Notes: generated from the sequence alone by a model not told the origin. Shown: positions 8,501-18,017, numbered from the stretch's first letter. The stretch is DNA of 64,000 nucleotides from Neisseria animaloris (GCF_900637855.1 NZ_LR134440.1:2108001-2172000), one strand, 5' to 3'. A program made the numbers and translations.

Positions 8501-10162
8501 ATGACCGAAACCATAGAACGCGACAGCATGCAATACGATGTTGTGATTGTCGGCGCGGGCCCCGCAGGTTTGTCTGCCGCCATACGGCTCAAGCAGATGG
8601 CGGAACAGTCGGGGCGTGAAATCAGCATCTGCGTGGTGGAAAAAGGTTCGGAAGTAGGGGCGCATATTTTATCGGGTGCGGTTATTGATCCGGTTGCGTT
8701 AACTGAACTGCTGCCCGATTGGAAAGAGTTGGGCGCGCCGCTTACCCGCAGCGTTACCGCCGACCAAGTGCTGTTTCTTACCAAAAACAAAGCCGTCAAG
8801 CTGCCTGTTACCCCTAATTTCGACAACCACGGCAACTATATCATCAGCCTCGGCGCGTTGTGCCGCTGGCTGGCGGAGCAGGCGGAAAATCTCGGTGTTG
8901 AGATTTACCCGGGCTTTGCCGCATCGGAAGTGCTGTATCATCACGACGGCTCGGTAAAAGGCATCGCCACCGGCAATATGGGTGTGGGCAAAGACGGCGA
9001 ACCGACCGACAATTTCCAGCCCGGCATGGAATTGTGGGCGCAGCAAACCATTTTCGCCGAAGGCTGCCGCGGCTCGCTCACCCGACAACTTATTCAAAAA
9101 TACGCACTCGACCGCGATTGCCAGCCGCAAACCTACGGCATCGGCATCAAAGAAATCTGGGAAGTGCCCGAAGGCCGCTGCCAACCCGGTTTGGTGGTGC
9201 ACAGCACGGGTTGGCCGCTGGATAGCAAAACCTACGGCGGCTCGTTTATCTACCATCTCGACAATAATCAGGTGGCCGTCGGCTTCGTGGTCGGTTTGGA
9301 TTATCAAAACCCCTATCTTTCGCCGTTTGAAGAATTCCAACGTTTCAAAACCCACCCCGAAATCCGCAAAACTTTTGAAGGCGGCCGCCGCATCGCTTAT
9401 GGCGCGCGTGCGCTCAGCGAGGGCGGTCTGCAAAGCCTGCCCAAGCTCTCGTTTAAAGGCGGCGTGCTGGTAGGCGATGCGGCAGGCTTCTTGAACGTGC
9501 CGCGTATCAAAGGCATCCACACCGCCATTAAATCGGCGATGCTGGCCGCCGAGGCTGTGTTTCCGATTTTGGAAAATTTAGAAGAGGTCGAATCGTTTGA
9601 ACACGGCAAAGAAGCCGTTGCTTACGAAGATTTGTTCAAACAAAGCTGGGCATACCGCGAGCTTCACGCCGCACGCAATATCCGCCCGTCGTTCAAATGG
9701 GGCTTGTTCCCCGCCATGGCTTATACCGGTTTGGAACAATATGTATTCAAAGGTAGAACGCCGTGGACGATCAAACACCACGGCACCGACCACGGTTCGC
9801 TGAAAAAAGCCGCGGCTTGCCGCCCGATCGATTATCCGAAACCCGATAATGTATTAACATTCGACCGCCTGAGCAGCGTGTTTTTGGCCAACATCAGCCA
9901 TGAAGAAAATCAACCGTCGCACCTCACGCTGAAAAATCCGCAAACCATGCTTGATGTGAATGTGCAGGAATACGCCAGCCCCGAAACCCGCTATTGCCCG
10001 GCCGGCGTGTATGAAATCGTGGAAGAGGGCGGCAAACCGCAACTGCAAATCAACGCCCAAAACTGCGTGCATTGCAAAACCTGCGACATCAAAGACCCGA
10101 CCCAGAATATCATCTGGATTTGCCCCGAAGGGGCAAGCGGGCCTAACTACGGAGAAATGTAG
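8501..10162 (+). CDS. Electron transfer flavoprotein-ubiquinone oxidoreductase
   Basis: Membrane-associated FAD and 4Fe-4S enzyme that passes electrons from ETF to ubiquinone. The 553 residues show the FAD dinucleotide motif GAGPAG at 18-23 and, near the C-terminus, cysteines 522, 525, 528 and 541 (CVHCKTC..ICPEG) that bind the cluster. Length matches the bacterial and mitochondrial enzyme. No etfAB genes lie in the window. A TATAAT at 8402-8407 with a weak -35 may be its promoter; a single uptake sequence lies in the leader. Confidence 0.94.
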   Translation: MTETIERDSMQYDVVIVGAGPAGLSAAIRLKQMAEQSGREISICVVEKGSEVGAHILSGAVIDPVALTELLPDWKELGAPLTRSVTADQVLFLTKNKAVKLPVTPNFDNHGNYIISLGALCRWLAEQAENLGVEIYPGFAASEVLYHHDGSVKGIATGNMGVGKDGEPTDNFQPGMELWAQQTIFAEGCRGSLTRQLIQKYALDRDCQPQTYGIGIKEIWEVPEGRCQPGLVVHSTGWPLDSKTYGGSFIYHLDNNQVAVGFVVGLDYQNPYLSPFEEFQRFKTHPEIRKTFEGGRRIAYGARALSEGGLQSLPKLSFKGGVLVGDAAGFLNVPRIKGIHTAIKSAMLAAEAVFPILENLEEVESFEHGKEAVAYEDLFKQSWAYRELHAARNIRPSFKWGLFPAMAYTGLEQYVFKGRTPWTIKHHGTDHGSLKKAAACRPIDYPKPDNVLTFDRLSSVFLANISHEENQPSHLTLKNPQTMLDVNVQEYASPETRYCPAGVYEIVEEGGKPQLQINAQNCVHCKTCDIKDPTQNIIWICPEGASGPNYGEM

Positions 10163-10169
10163 TATAGGT

Positions 10170-10218
10170 AAATTACAAGAGGCCGTCTGAAACATTTTCA
10201 GACGGCCTCTTGTAATTT
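10170..10218. terminator. Extended uptake-sequence palindrome after ETF-QO
   Basis: A perfect 23-bp inverted repeat with a 3-nt loop. Symmetry runs 9 bases past the uptake sequence on each side (AAATTACAAG / CTTGTAATTT). A T run follows. Confidence 0.8.
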
Positions 10219-10289
10219 TTGTGATTTGCAAGCTGCCAGAAATCATAAGACAATACCACATCTGAAACCCGACGCTCAAGGAAGCTGAA

Positions 10290-11813
10290 ATGACTACGTT
10301 CCCCATCGCCCGTTCAGACGGCAACACGTTGGAAATACAAGGCAAAATGGCTAACCGCCATGGCCTGATTGCCGGCGCGACCGGCACGGGTAAAACCGTT
10401 ACCCTGCGCCGTATGGCCGAAGCCTTCAGCGAAGCGGGCATTCCCGTGTTTTTGGCCGATGTGAAAGGCGATTTGTCGGGCATCGTGAACGCGGGCAGCG
10501 ACAGCGGCAAAGTGGCCGAGCGCATTGCCGAATTCGGTTTGGGCAGCGGCTGGCTGCAAGGTTTTCCCGTGCGCTTTTGGGATGTGTTCGGCGAAACCGG
10601 CGTGCCCGTGCGCGTAACCATTTCCGAGATGGGGCCAATGCTGCTGGCGCGGCTGATGAACCTGAATGACACGCAGGAAGGTTTGCTCAATCTGGTGTTC
10701 CGCGTGGCCGACGATAACGGTTGGCATCTGATTGATTTGAAAGACTTGCGTGGTATGCTCAAACACGTTGCAGACCATGCCGCCGAATACCGCAGCCAAT
10801 ACGGCAACGTATCGCCGGCCAGCGTCGGCGCGGTGCAGCGGCAATTGCTGACGCTCGAAAACGAAGGAGCGGCAAACCTGTTCGGGGAACCTGCGTTGAA
10901 TCTGGAAGACTGGATGCAGACCGAAGGCAGCAAAGGCGTGATCAATATTCTGAATTCCGAAAAATTGATGCGTTCGCCGCGCATGTATAGCGCGTTTCTG
11001 CTGTGGATGTTGGCCGAATTGTTTGAAACCCTGCCCGAAGTGGGCGATTTGGACAAGCCGAAATTCGTGATGTTTTTTGACGAAGCGCATTTGCTGTTCG
11101 ACAACGCCCCCGCCGCGCTGGTGGAGCAAATCGAACAAGTGGTGCGCCTGATTCGCTCGAAAGGCGTGGGCGTGTATTTCGTTACCCAAAACCCGCTCGA
11201 CCTGCCCGACACGATTTTGGGGCAGCTCGGCAACCGCGTGCAGCACGCTTTGCGGGCGTTCACGCCGCGCGACCAAAAAGCCGTGAAAGCCGCCGCCGAA
11301 ACTTTCCGCACCAATCCGAATGTAAACGTGGTGGAAGCGATTGCCGAACTCGGCGTAGGCGAGGCGCTGGTGTCGTTCTTGGATGAAAAAGGCATGCCGA
11401 TGCCGGTGGAGCGTGCATTGGTGTTGCCGCCGCAATCCAACCTGACCCCACTGGCCGCCGCCGAACGCGACGGGAAGTTCCAAAAAGATATTCTCTACCG
11501 CCACTACAAAGATATGGTCGACAACTACTCGGCCTACGAAGCATTGGCGGAATTGGAGCAGCAGCAAGCTGAAGCGAAGCAGGCCGAAGCAGCGGCGAAA
11601 GAGCAGGCCAAAGCGGAGAAAGCAGCCGCCGCACAGCCGCAGAAAGACGGCGTAGTCGGCGGCTTCTTGGGCGGTTTGTTCGGCAGCCGCAAAAAAGCCA
11701 ATCAAGGCGTGGCGTATGATTTGGCCGATAGCGTGGGCGACCAGATCAACAAGCAAGTTACCCGTGCCATTTCACGCAGCGTGATGGGCGTAATTAAGAA
11801 TATGCTGAAATAA
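10290..11813 (+). CDS. HerA/YjgR-like P-loop ATPase (DUF853)
   Basis: A 507-residue P-loop ATPase of the HerA-FtsK superfamily, DUF853 (YjgR) group. The Walker A motif GATGTGKT sits at 29-36 and the Walker B segment FVMFFDEAHLLF near 258-269, with an Arg-finger-type region (ALRAFTPRDQKAV) after it. A Gln/Ala/Lys-rich coiled-coil stretch (about 415-445) leads to a Gly-rich patch and a short conserved tail. The cellular role is not established. It stands alone here with no nuclease or NurA partner, so a defence or end-resection role is not indicated. An in-frame uptake-like sequence encodes Ser-Asp-Gly near the N-terminus. Confidence 0.8.
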   Translation: MTTFPIARSDGNTLEIQGKMANRHGLIAGATGTGKTVTLRRMAEAFSEAGIPVFLADVKGDLSGIVNAGSDSGKVAERIAEFGLGSGWLQGFPVRFWDVFGETGVPVRVTISEMGPMLLARLMNLNDTQEGLLNLVFRVADDNGWHLIDLKDLRGMLKHVADHAAEYRSQYGNVSPASVGAVQRQLLTLENEGAANLFGEPALNLEDWMQTEGSKGVINILNSEKLMRSPRMYSAFLLWMLAELFETLPEVGDLDKPKFVMFFDEAHLLFDNAPAALVEQIEQVVRLIRSKGVGVYFVTQNPLDLPDTILGQLGNRVQHALRAFTPRDQKAVKAAAETFRTNPNVNVVEAIAELGVGEALVSFLDEKGMPMPVERALVLPPQSNLTPLAAAERDGKFQKDILYRHYKDMVDNYSAYEALAELEQQQAEAKQAEAAAKEQAKAEKAAAAQPQKDGVVGGFLGGLFGSRKKANQGVAYDLADSVGDQINKQVTRAISRSVMGVIKNMLK

Positions 11814-11823
11814 GCTATTCGAT

Positions 11824-11871
11824 AAAGAGGCCGTCTGAAAACACCCGAGTTGGTTTTCAGACGGCCTCTTT
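11824..11871. terminator. Extended uptake-sequence palindrome
   Basis: Perfect 19-bp arms with a 10-nt loop. Outer bases GATAAA and TTTATC continue the symmetry after a 2-base slip. Serves the convergent ATPase and phospholipase genes. Confidence 0.8.
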
Positions 11872-11882
11872 TTATCCGCTGT

Positions 11883-13415
11883 TTAAAGCAGCCCTTCAAT
11901 CGGCAATATCGACAGTATTTTTACCGTTATCCGTTTCCAGAAGCCCGCTTCCGGCTCTTTGGGGTGGATAAGGCGGTCTTCCGGGTCTTGCCATTGCAGT
12001 TTGTTGTGTCGGTTTAAGGTTACTTTATAGGCGTAAGAAGGCGTGGTGTTGACCAGTGTACGCTGCATGTTTTGAGCCAATTCGGGGCTTTCGATGACCA
12101 CGCCCATTTCGGTGTTCAGGCGGGCGGAGCGGGGGTCGAGGTTGAACGAACCGATAAACACGCGTTGTTGGTCGATGATGAAAGTTTTGGCATGCAGGCT
12201 GGTGGCCGAGCTACCGGTGAGGCCGCGGTCTTTGCTTTTCGGCACGGCATAGCTGGGTTTCAGTTCGTAAAGTTCCACGCCCGATTTCAGTAGTGGCTTG
12301 CGGTATTTGGCGTAGCCGGAATGCACGGCCGCCACGTCGGTTGCCTGAAGGGAATTGGTCAGCACGGTAACGCCGACCCCTTGTTTGATGAGCTCGGAAA
12401 TGGCGCGGCTGCCGGCTTTGGTCGGCACGAAATAGGGCGACACCAGATAAATTTCTTTTTCGGGCGAACCTAAGGCTTCATCCAATTTTTCGCTGATGAG
12501 CGGTTTGCTGCGGTCGCGGTTGAGGCCTTTGGAAGGATCGTCGCTAATCAATTTAGTTTTGGCGTGCCTCCATGCGATTTGGTTGTTTTTAATGGCTTCA
12601 AACAGACGGGAGTTTTCCAGATCGCGGTGGTAGCCGACAAGGATGTTGTTTTTGTCGCTGTCGCTGTGGGCAAGCTCGCGGAAGCCTTCAGAAGCATCGG
12701 CACGCTTGATGATACGTTCGAGCGGGTAGGAAGAGTTGCTTGCCCAATAGCGGTCGAAATCTTCGGAAACTTCGGTAACTACATGGCCGGTGGCAAGAAT
12801 GTCTAAATCGGCAAATACGGTGTCGTTGCTGATGTTGAAATATTCGTCGCCGATATTACGGCCGCCCACGATGGTGGCATGGTTGTCGGCGGTAAGCGAT
12901 TTGTTGTGCATGCGGCGGTTGAGGCGGGGAAAATCGGTAAGATAGCCGAGCGCACGCCATTTGCGGGAAAGGAAAGGATTGAACAGGCGGATTTCGATGT
13001 TCGGATGGCTGTTGAGTGCGGTTAATACGTTGTCCAAACCGTTGGTGTTGTTGTCGTCGAGCAGCAGACGCACACGCACGCCGCGCTCGGCCGCGCGGTG
13101 CAGCATATTGAACAGCAGCTTGCCCGAAACATCGTTGTGCCAAATGTAGTATTGGATATCGAGCGTGTGGTCGGCCGATTCGATCAATGTCGCACGGGCA
13201 ACGAATGCATCGTGGGCATCATCCAAAATATAGATGCCGGAAGTGCCGGCTTCGATACCGGTATCTTTTCCTCGGGTCGGCTTCAAGGCGGATTTCAGGC
13301 GCGGAGAAGGCGGTACGTCGAGATATTGCGTAACGGTACGGTTCTCCAAGGTGGGCAAACTCATGCAGCCGGAAAGTAAAGCAGATATCATCAGGCAGGT
13401 AAATGTAAATTTCAT
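11883..13415 (-). CDS. Phospholipase D-family lipoprotein (ClsC-like)
   Basis: A 510-residue protein of the cardiolipin synthase/phospholipase D superfamily. The N-terminus is a lipoprotein signal with lipobox LLSGC (C17). Both HKD motifs are intact: HNKSLTAD at 170-177 and HAKTFIID at 408-415, each followed by the usual GG/GS-N element. The domain order resembles ClsC (YmdC) of E. coli, which makes cardiolipin from PE and PG, but substrate cannot be read from sequence. I use the ATG at 13415; the longer frame overlaps the upstream efflux gene. A poor Shine-Dalgarno precedes it. Confidence 0.8.
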   Translation of the reverse strand: MKFTFTCLMISALLSGCMSLPTLENRTVTQYLDVPPSPRLKSALKPTRGKDTGIEAGTSGIYILDDAHDAFVARATLIESADHTLDIQYYIWHNDVSGKLLFNMLHRAAERGVRVRLLLDDNNTNGLDNVLTALNSHPNIEIRLFNPFLSRKWRALGYLTDFPRLNRRMHNKSLTADNHATIVGGRNIGDEYFNISNDTVFADLDILATGHVVTEVSEDFDRYWASNSSYPLERIIKRADASEGFRELAHSDSDKNNILVGYHRDLENSRLFEAIKNNQIAWRHAKTKLISDDPSKGLNRDRSKPLISEKLDEALGSPEKEIYLVSPYFVPTKAGSRAISELIKQGVGVTVLTNSLQATDVAAVHSGYAKYRKPLLKSGVELYELKPSYAVPKSKDRGLTGSSATSLHAKTFIIDQQRVFIGSFNLDPRSARLNTEMGVVIESPELAQNMQRTLVNTTPSYAYKVTLNRHNKLQWQDPEDRLIHPKEPEAGFWKRITVKILSILPIEGLL

Positions 13416-13471
13416 CTGTTTAAAAAGGTGTTTCAGACGGCTTCTGAAACAGGTTGCAAACGTTATGTATT

Positions 13472-14872
13472 TTACTCTTTTTTGACGCTTGTCAGGTTGC
13501 TGCCGTCCGAGTGGTGCAAACGGGTAAATATCAGACTGGAAAACAGCGTGATGATGCCGGTGCCGATAAAGGTGCAACGGAAGGCGGTATGCAGATTTTG
13601 CCCGATGATGCCGCTTTGGCTCCACCATTGCAGCATCAATGCACCTAAGGCAATACCGAAGCTCATGGCAAGCTGTTGGTTGACAGCCATTAGGCTGTTG
13701 CCGCTACCCGTTTGATAAGGGCGTAAATCGGCGATGGTCAAGGTATTCATGGCGGAAAACTGGATGGAATTGCACACCCCCACCGCCAGCAGCAATACAA
13801 CCCATAGCCACAAAGGTGTTTCTGCAACCGGCAAAGCAACCGCCATAATCAGTAAACCGAGTATGCGGGTGTTGGCCACCAATACGTTACGGTAGCCGAA
13901 ACGGGCCATGATCGGTTTAATTACCGGCTTGACCAGCAGCGATGCCAACGCAACCAGGGCAACCAGCCAACCTGACAAGCTGGCACTAAAGCCGAAGGCC
14001 ACCTGAAAAAGGAGCGGCAGCAGAAACGGTATGGAGCTGATACCTAAGCGGCTGGCTAGGTTTCCGATAAGGCCGAGCCGGAACGTACGCACCTGAAATA
14101 AATGTGCGGCATACAGCGGATCTTCATCACGTTTGGCATGCTCGCGGTATAGCCACAAAGCCGCTATGCCGATGATGGCCGTTAAAGTGGAAAACAATAA
14201 AGCATTGGGATGCGTAACCAATTCTACCGACAAACTCAAAAAGCAGACTGCCACGGAAAACAGCAGAAAGCCGAGCATATCGAAACGGCCTCTTTCGCCT
14301 TTGATGTTCGGCATGATTTTCATAGCTATCCAAATACCCAATGCACCGATGGGCAGGTTGAGCAGGAAAATCCAATGCCAGCTTGCATATTCTACCAAAT
14401 AACCGCCGACCAGCGGCCCGATTACCGGTCCGATGAGGGCGGGCATAACTGCATAGTTAATCGCATTTAAAAGCTGTGATTTGTCGTACACCTTCATCAA
14501 AGTAAGGCGGGGCACAGGGGCCAGCATCGAACCTCCTAATCCTTGCACAATGCGGGCAATAACCAACATGGTCAGATTGGGGGCGGCGGCACAGAGCAGC
14601 GAACCAGTCATAAACAAACCTATCGCCGCCACAAACACATTGCGCGTGCCGAACCGGTCAACCAAATAGCCGCTCAATGGAATCAGCAAAGCCAATGTCA
14701 GTACATAAGCAATAATCGCAGACTGCATGTTTAACGGCGATTCATTCAGATCAACCGCCATTTTAGGCAGGGCGGTATTCAGTATCGTGGCATCAAGCAT
14801 TTGCATGAAAATGGCAATCGCCAACAGCATCGGCAGCCATCGCGACGGAGTGGGCATAAGCATATTATCCAT
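13472..14872 (-). CDS. MdtD-like MFS efflux transporter (DHA2 family)
   Basis: A 466-residue transporter of the 14-helix drug:H+ antiporter-2 group. The start (FMQMLDATILNTALPKMAVDL), motif A (GYLVDRFGTRN, near 67-77), and motif C region (LVEYASWHWIFLLNLPIGALG) follow E. coli MdtD closely along the whole length. The substrate is unknown. The stop lies 56 bases from the phospholipase start on the same strand, so the two may be co-transcribed. Confidence 0.85.
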   Translation of the reverse strand: MDNMLMPTPSRWLPMLLAIAIFMQMLDATILNTALPKMAVDLNESPLNMQSAIIAYVLTLALLIPLSGYLVDRFGTRNVFVAAIGLFMTGSLLCAAAPNLTMLVIARIVQGLGGSMLAPVPRLTLMKVYDKSQLLNAINYAVMPALIGPVIGPLVGGYLVEYASWHWIFLLNLPIGALGIWIAMKIMPNIKGERGRFDMLGFLLFSVAVCFLSLSVELVTHPNALLFSTLTAIIGIAALWLYREHAKRDEDPLYAAHLFQVRTFRLGLIGNLASRLGISSIPFLLPLLFQVAFGFSASLSGWLVALVALASLLVKPVIKPIMARFGYRNVLVANTRILGLLIMAVALPVAETPLWLWVVLLLAVGVCNSIQFSAMNTLTIADLRPYQTGSGNSLMAVNQQLAMSFGIALGALMLQWWSQSGIIGQNLHTAFRCTFIGTGIITLFSSLIFTRLHHSDGSNLTSVKKE

Positions 14873-14880
14873 AGGCTGGG

Positions 14881-14930
14881 AGGCCGTCTGAAAAGTTCAA
14901 TTTTATTCGGAGATTGTTTTCAGACGGCCT
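14881..14930. terminator. Uptake-sequence pair upstream of the efflux gene
   Basis: 14-bp arms and a 22-nt loop, starting 9 bases before the ATG of the efflux gene. It lies in that gene's leader and is not downstream of a recognised gene. Confidence 0.5.
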
Positions 14931-15210
14931 TGGGGGATTAAGGTACCGGTAGGAGATTAACGTATTGTATAGCGGCATAAATGGTTATCAAAATTTAGAG
15001 ATATTTACATTGCAGATTGCATAACTGATGAAACGGAGGCAAGTTGGAAAGGAATGCAGCATGCCGAAGTTTTCGTATTTCAGCTAAAGGAAGCCTTTGC
15101 TTTGGAGCTGATGGCAATTCACTTTATCCTGAGGTTGAATCTTTCTGATTTTGAAAGCAGCGGCAGGAAGTAATGACGATAGAAGAGATATTTGATTTTA
15201 GTTTATAGAA
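14931..15210. other. Intergenic stretch with a 66-codon frame lacking a start
   Basis: Between the efflux gene and tRNA-Asn there is no recognisable gene. The + strand frame 14973-15173 stays open for 66 codons after a TAG and reads with a protein-like mix (a segment rich in Phe, Leu, Ala, Glu such as EVFVFQLKEAFALELMA). It has no proper start and matches nothing I know. It may be the remains of a gene or chance. Confidence 0.3.
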
Positions 15211-15239
15211 AAAAGCCTGAACAATTTGTTCAGGCTTTT
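15211..15239 (-). terminator. Terminator of tRNA-Asn
   Basis: Perfect 14-bp stem with a single-base loop (AAAAGCCTGAACAA / TTGTTCAGGCTTTT), 5 bases past the tRNA 3' end, ending in a T run on the minus strand. Confidence 0.85.
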
Positions 15240-15244
15240 GAATT

Positions 15245-15320
15245 TGGCTCCCCGACCTGGGCTCGAACCAGGGACCTGCGGATTAACAGTCCGTCGCTCT
15301 ACCGACTGAGCTATCGGGGA
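15245..15320 (-). tRNA. tRNA-Asn (GTT)
   Basis: 76 bases including the encoded CCA. Acceptor TCCCCGA pairs with TCGGGGA, the anticodon loop reads CTGTTAA (GTT), and the T arm reads CTGGTTCGAGCCCAG. A consensus promoter and a strong terminator flank it. Confidence 0.97.
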
Positions 15321-15330
15321 AGAAGCGTAC

Positions 15331-15358
15331 ATTATAGCGTTGTTTGAAAATGTGTCAA
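15331..15358 (-). promoter_or_regulatory. Consensus sigma-70 promoter of tRNA-Asn
   Basis: On the minus strand TTGACA (15353-15358), a 16-base spacer and TATAAT (15331-15336) match the consensus hexamers exactly, about 11 bases before the tRNA. Confidence 0.85.
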
Positions 15359-15699
15359 TGGTTATTTGGGGAAGAAAATTAATAAATTTGTAATATTCTG
15401 AATTATAAATTAATTTAGTTTGAAATGTGAGCGAAGTCAGCCGTGCTGTGGTGCTGGCAGCCGATTGGTAAATCTGTCGAATTGCTGAAAACGTGCAATT
15501 CAGCTTAATTGCAGATACAAAAATTATCTATCACTAAGTAAGCGGGGTGGCACAATGCGGAAATATACTGCTAATGAAAATTTGGCAAAGTTCGCAAATA
15601 ATCGGATATTACGGTTGTTGCGATCAAAAGGAAAAGCTGGGTTGAAAATGCTTGATCGAAATACCGGCGGATTATTGCGAAAGCGTTTGAGGCCGTCTG
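15359..15699. other. Intergenic stretch, no convincing gene
   Basis: AT-rich DNA between tRNA-Asn and ybdD. A 65-codon + strand frame (15555-15752) has an ATG with GGGGTGG upstream, but it reads through an uptake sequence and a terminator, so I do not call it a gene. Nothing else stands out. Confidence 0.4.
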
Positions 15700-15736
15700 A
15701 AAAAAGCCCTCTGCAAAAAATGCAGAGGGCTTTTTT
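15700..15736 (-). terminator. Terminator of cstA-ybdD
   Basis: 16-bp perfect stem (AAAAAAGCCCTCTGCA and its complement) with a 5-nt loop, 12 bases after the ybdD stop. A single uptake sequence adjoins it. Confidence 0.85.
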
Positions 15737-15748
15737 CAGGATAAGCAT

Positions 15749-15955
15749 CTAACAGCAGCGTCCGCCATTGCTGCCACTGCGGCGTTTGCTACAGTAATCC
15801 TGAAACTGCAACTTCGTCATCACCGGAGCATTCGGATTATGTTTACGTTGGCGTGCAACGTAATTTTCATAATCGGGCACGCCCACCATCAGATTGGCGG
15901 TTAAGCGTGCCGTTTTCCATACGCGTTTGATGCGATGCAGGATTTTATGACTCAT
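15749..15955 (-). CDS. ybdD: YbdD/YjiX-family small protein, CstA partner
   Basis: A 68-residue protein of the DUF466 family (YbdD, YjiX), with the core MVGVPDYENYVARQRKHNP and the conserved GGRCC end. In E. coli the cognate pairs CstA-YbdD and BtsT-YjiX take part in pyruvate uptake. The ATG at 15955 overlaps the last 11 bases of cstA, so it is coupled to it. A longer in-frame start lies inside cstA and is less likely. Confidence 0.9.
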   Translation of the reverse strand: MSHKILHRIKRVWKTARLTANLMVGVPDYENYVARQRKHNPNAPVMTKLQFQDYCSKRRSGSNGGRCC

Positions 15956-18017
15956 TCTGTTGAACCTCGTTACGGTAAACTGCCGGAACTTCTTTTGCAG
16001 TCGGCCATGCAACTTTACGGGCTTTCAGTGCAACGCGCAAGCCGTATACGGCAACGATAACCACAATTGAGAGGAACAGTACGGTTAGGCTGGAGTTAAC
16101 GTAGTCGTTGAATACAATACGTCCCATTTGCTCCAAATCTTTTGCCGGAGCCAAGATTTCTCCGCGTGCAGCCGCATCATTAAATTTTGCAGCATGTGCC
16201 AAGAAGCTGATTCTCGGATCGCTGTGGAACAATTTTTGCAAACCGGCATAACAGGTTACGAACAGAACCAATACCGAAGGTATCAACGGTACCCATACAT
16301 AGCGTTCGCGTTTCATCTTCACAAGTACGACAGAGCACATGATGAGGGCGACACCTGCCAGCATTTGGTTGGCAATACCGAATAAAGGCCACAGGGAGTT
16401 GATGCCTCCCAGCGGGTCTGTTACACCGGTGTAGAGGAAATAACCCCAGAAGGCAACAGCTAAGAAGGTGGCGAACAGGTTAGCCGGAAGTGAATCGGTG
16501 TTACCGAAAGGTTTGTAGAATACGCTGCCTAAATCTTGGATCATAAAACGGGCAACGCGGGTACCTGCGTCAACTGCAGTCAAAATAAAGAGTGCTTCAA
16601 ACAAGAGGGCGAAGTGATACCAGAAAGCCATCATGGCTTCGCCGGGAATCAGCTGGCTCATGATGTGTGCCATACCTACGGCCAAAGTCGGTGCGCCACC
16701 GGCACGCGACAGAATGGTGTTTTCACCTACTTCTTTGGCTGTGTGCAATAGAGTGTCGGCAGTAACAGGGAAGCCCAGTTGATTGGTGATAACTTGTGCG
16801 GCTTGAGCTGCGTCGGTGCCGATAAGGGCGGTGGGGCTGTTCATGGCAAAGTAAACGCCGGGGTCAAGTGATGCTGCCGCTGCCAAGGCCATGATGGCCA
16901 CAAAACTTTCCATTAGCATGCCGCCGTAGCCAATCATACGTACATGGGTTTCGTTTTCCACCATTTTCGGTGTGGTACCTGAAGAAATCAGGGCATGGAA
17001 GCCTGAAACCGCACCGCAGGCAATGGTGATGAACAGGAAGGGGAACAAGCTGCCTGAGAATACGGGGCCGGTACCGTCGATAAATTTGGTAACGGCAGGC
17101 ATTTGCAAGGCAGGGCTTACAATCATAATACCGATAGCTAAGGCAATGATGGTACCGATTTTCAGGAAAGTGGAAAGATAATCACGCGGGGTCAGCAGCA
17201 ACCATACGGGCAATACCGCAGCCACAAAACCGTAAATCATAATCGCCCAAGTCAGTTGGATACCGTCTAAGTCGAAGAAGTGGCCGTAAGAACTGTGGGC
17301 GACATCTTCGCCGTAAACAATTGCCAACATCAGTAGGATGAAGCCAACAATGGAAATTTCGCCGATTTTACCCGGGCGGATGTAACGGGTATAGATACCC
17401 ATAAACAGCGCAATCGGCATGGTGGCAGCGATGGTGAATGTACCCCACGGGCTGTGTACCAGTGCTTTAACCACAATCAATGCCAACACGGCCATAATGA
17501 TGACCATAATCATCAAAATACCGATAGAGGCGATGACACCGGCAGTGGTGCCCAGCTCTTGTTTCACGATGTCTCCCAGCGATTTGCCGTCCCGACGCAT
17601 TGAAACAAACAGTACCATCATGTCTTGTACCGCACCGGCGAAAACCACACCGAAGATAATCCACAGCGTGCCCGGCAGGTAGCCCATCTGAGCAGCTAAA
17701 ACGGGACCGACCAACGGGCCTGCACCTGCAATGGCTGCAAAGTGGTGGCCGAACAATACACCTTTGTGTGTGGGTACATAGTCCAATCCGTCATTGTGGC
17801 GCTCGGCAGGGGTTAGGCGGTTAGAATCAAGCGCCATTACCTGTTTGGCGATATACAGGCTGTAAAAGCGATAGGCGATGCAATAAACGGAAATGGCAGC
17901 AATTACCATCCATACGGCACTAACCTGCTCACCCCTATGGATAGCGAGTGTAGTAAAGGAGGCTAAACCGACCAATACTACAATGCCCCAGATCAGAAAC
18001 GTTTTGAGTTGTTTCAT
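15945..18017 (-). CDS. cstA: CstA-family pyruvate/peptide transporter
   Basis: Polytopic inner-membrane protein of the CstA family, 690 residues with about 16-18 hydrophobic segments. The family region GPLVGPVLAAQMGYLPGTLW is near residue 97, and HALISSGTTPKMVENE lies near 340. In E. coli CstA mediates pyruvate uptake and is induced by carbon starvation; a role in peptide uptake was proposed earlier. The following ybdD overlaps it, and ppsA, which uses pyruvate, lies nearby. The 520-base upstream region is AT-rich with an FNR-like palindrome at 18175-18188. Confidence 0.93.
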   Translation of the reverse strand: MKQLKTFLIWGIVVLVGLASFTTLAIHRGEQVSAVWMVIAAISVYCIAYRFYSLYIAKQVMALDSNRLTPAERHNDGLDYVPTHKGVLFGHHFAAIAGAGPLVGPVLAAQMGYLPGTLWIIFGVVFAGAVQDMMVLFVSMRRDGKSLGDIVKQELGTTAGVIASIGILMIMVIIMAVLALIVVKALVHSPWGTFTIAATMPIALFMGIYTRYIRPGKIGEISIVGFILLMLAIVYGEDVAHSSYGHFFDLDGIQLTWAIMIYGFVAAVLPVWLLLTPRDYLSTFLKIGTIIALAIGIMIVSPALQMPAVTKFIDGTGPVFSGSLFPFLFITIACGAVSGFHALISSGTTPKMVENETHVRMIGYGGMLMESFVAIMALAAAASLDPGVYFAMNSPTALIGTDAAQAAQVITNQLGFPVTADTLLHTAKEVGENTILSRAGGAPTLAVGMAHIMSQLIPGEAMMAFWYHFALLFEALFILTAVDAGTRVARFMIQDLGSVFYKPFGNTDSLPANLFATFLAVAFWGYFLYTGVTDPLGGINSLWPLFGIANQMLAGVALIMCSVVLVKMKRERYVWVPLIPSVLVLFVTCYAGLQKLFHSDPRISFLAHAAKFNDAAARGEILAPAKDLEQMGRIVFNDYVNSSLTVLFLSIVVIVAVYGLRVALKARKVAWPTAKEVPAVYRNEVQQNES

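Noticed and set aside
9854-11440. 528-codon and overlapping 480-codon open frames opposite ETF-QO and the HerA-like ATPase
   Set aside because: Both cross the boundary of real genes and the terminator between them, and read as low-complexity shadow sequence.
10290-11813. HerA-like ATPase as part of a phage-defence system
   Set aside because: It stands alone with no nuclease, SIR2 or other effector next to it, and the DUF853 group is common core-genome content.
15555-15752. 65-codon basic open frame upstream of ybdD
   Set aside because: It runs through an uptake sequence and a strong terminator and ends inside ybdD; no similarity recognised.
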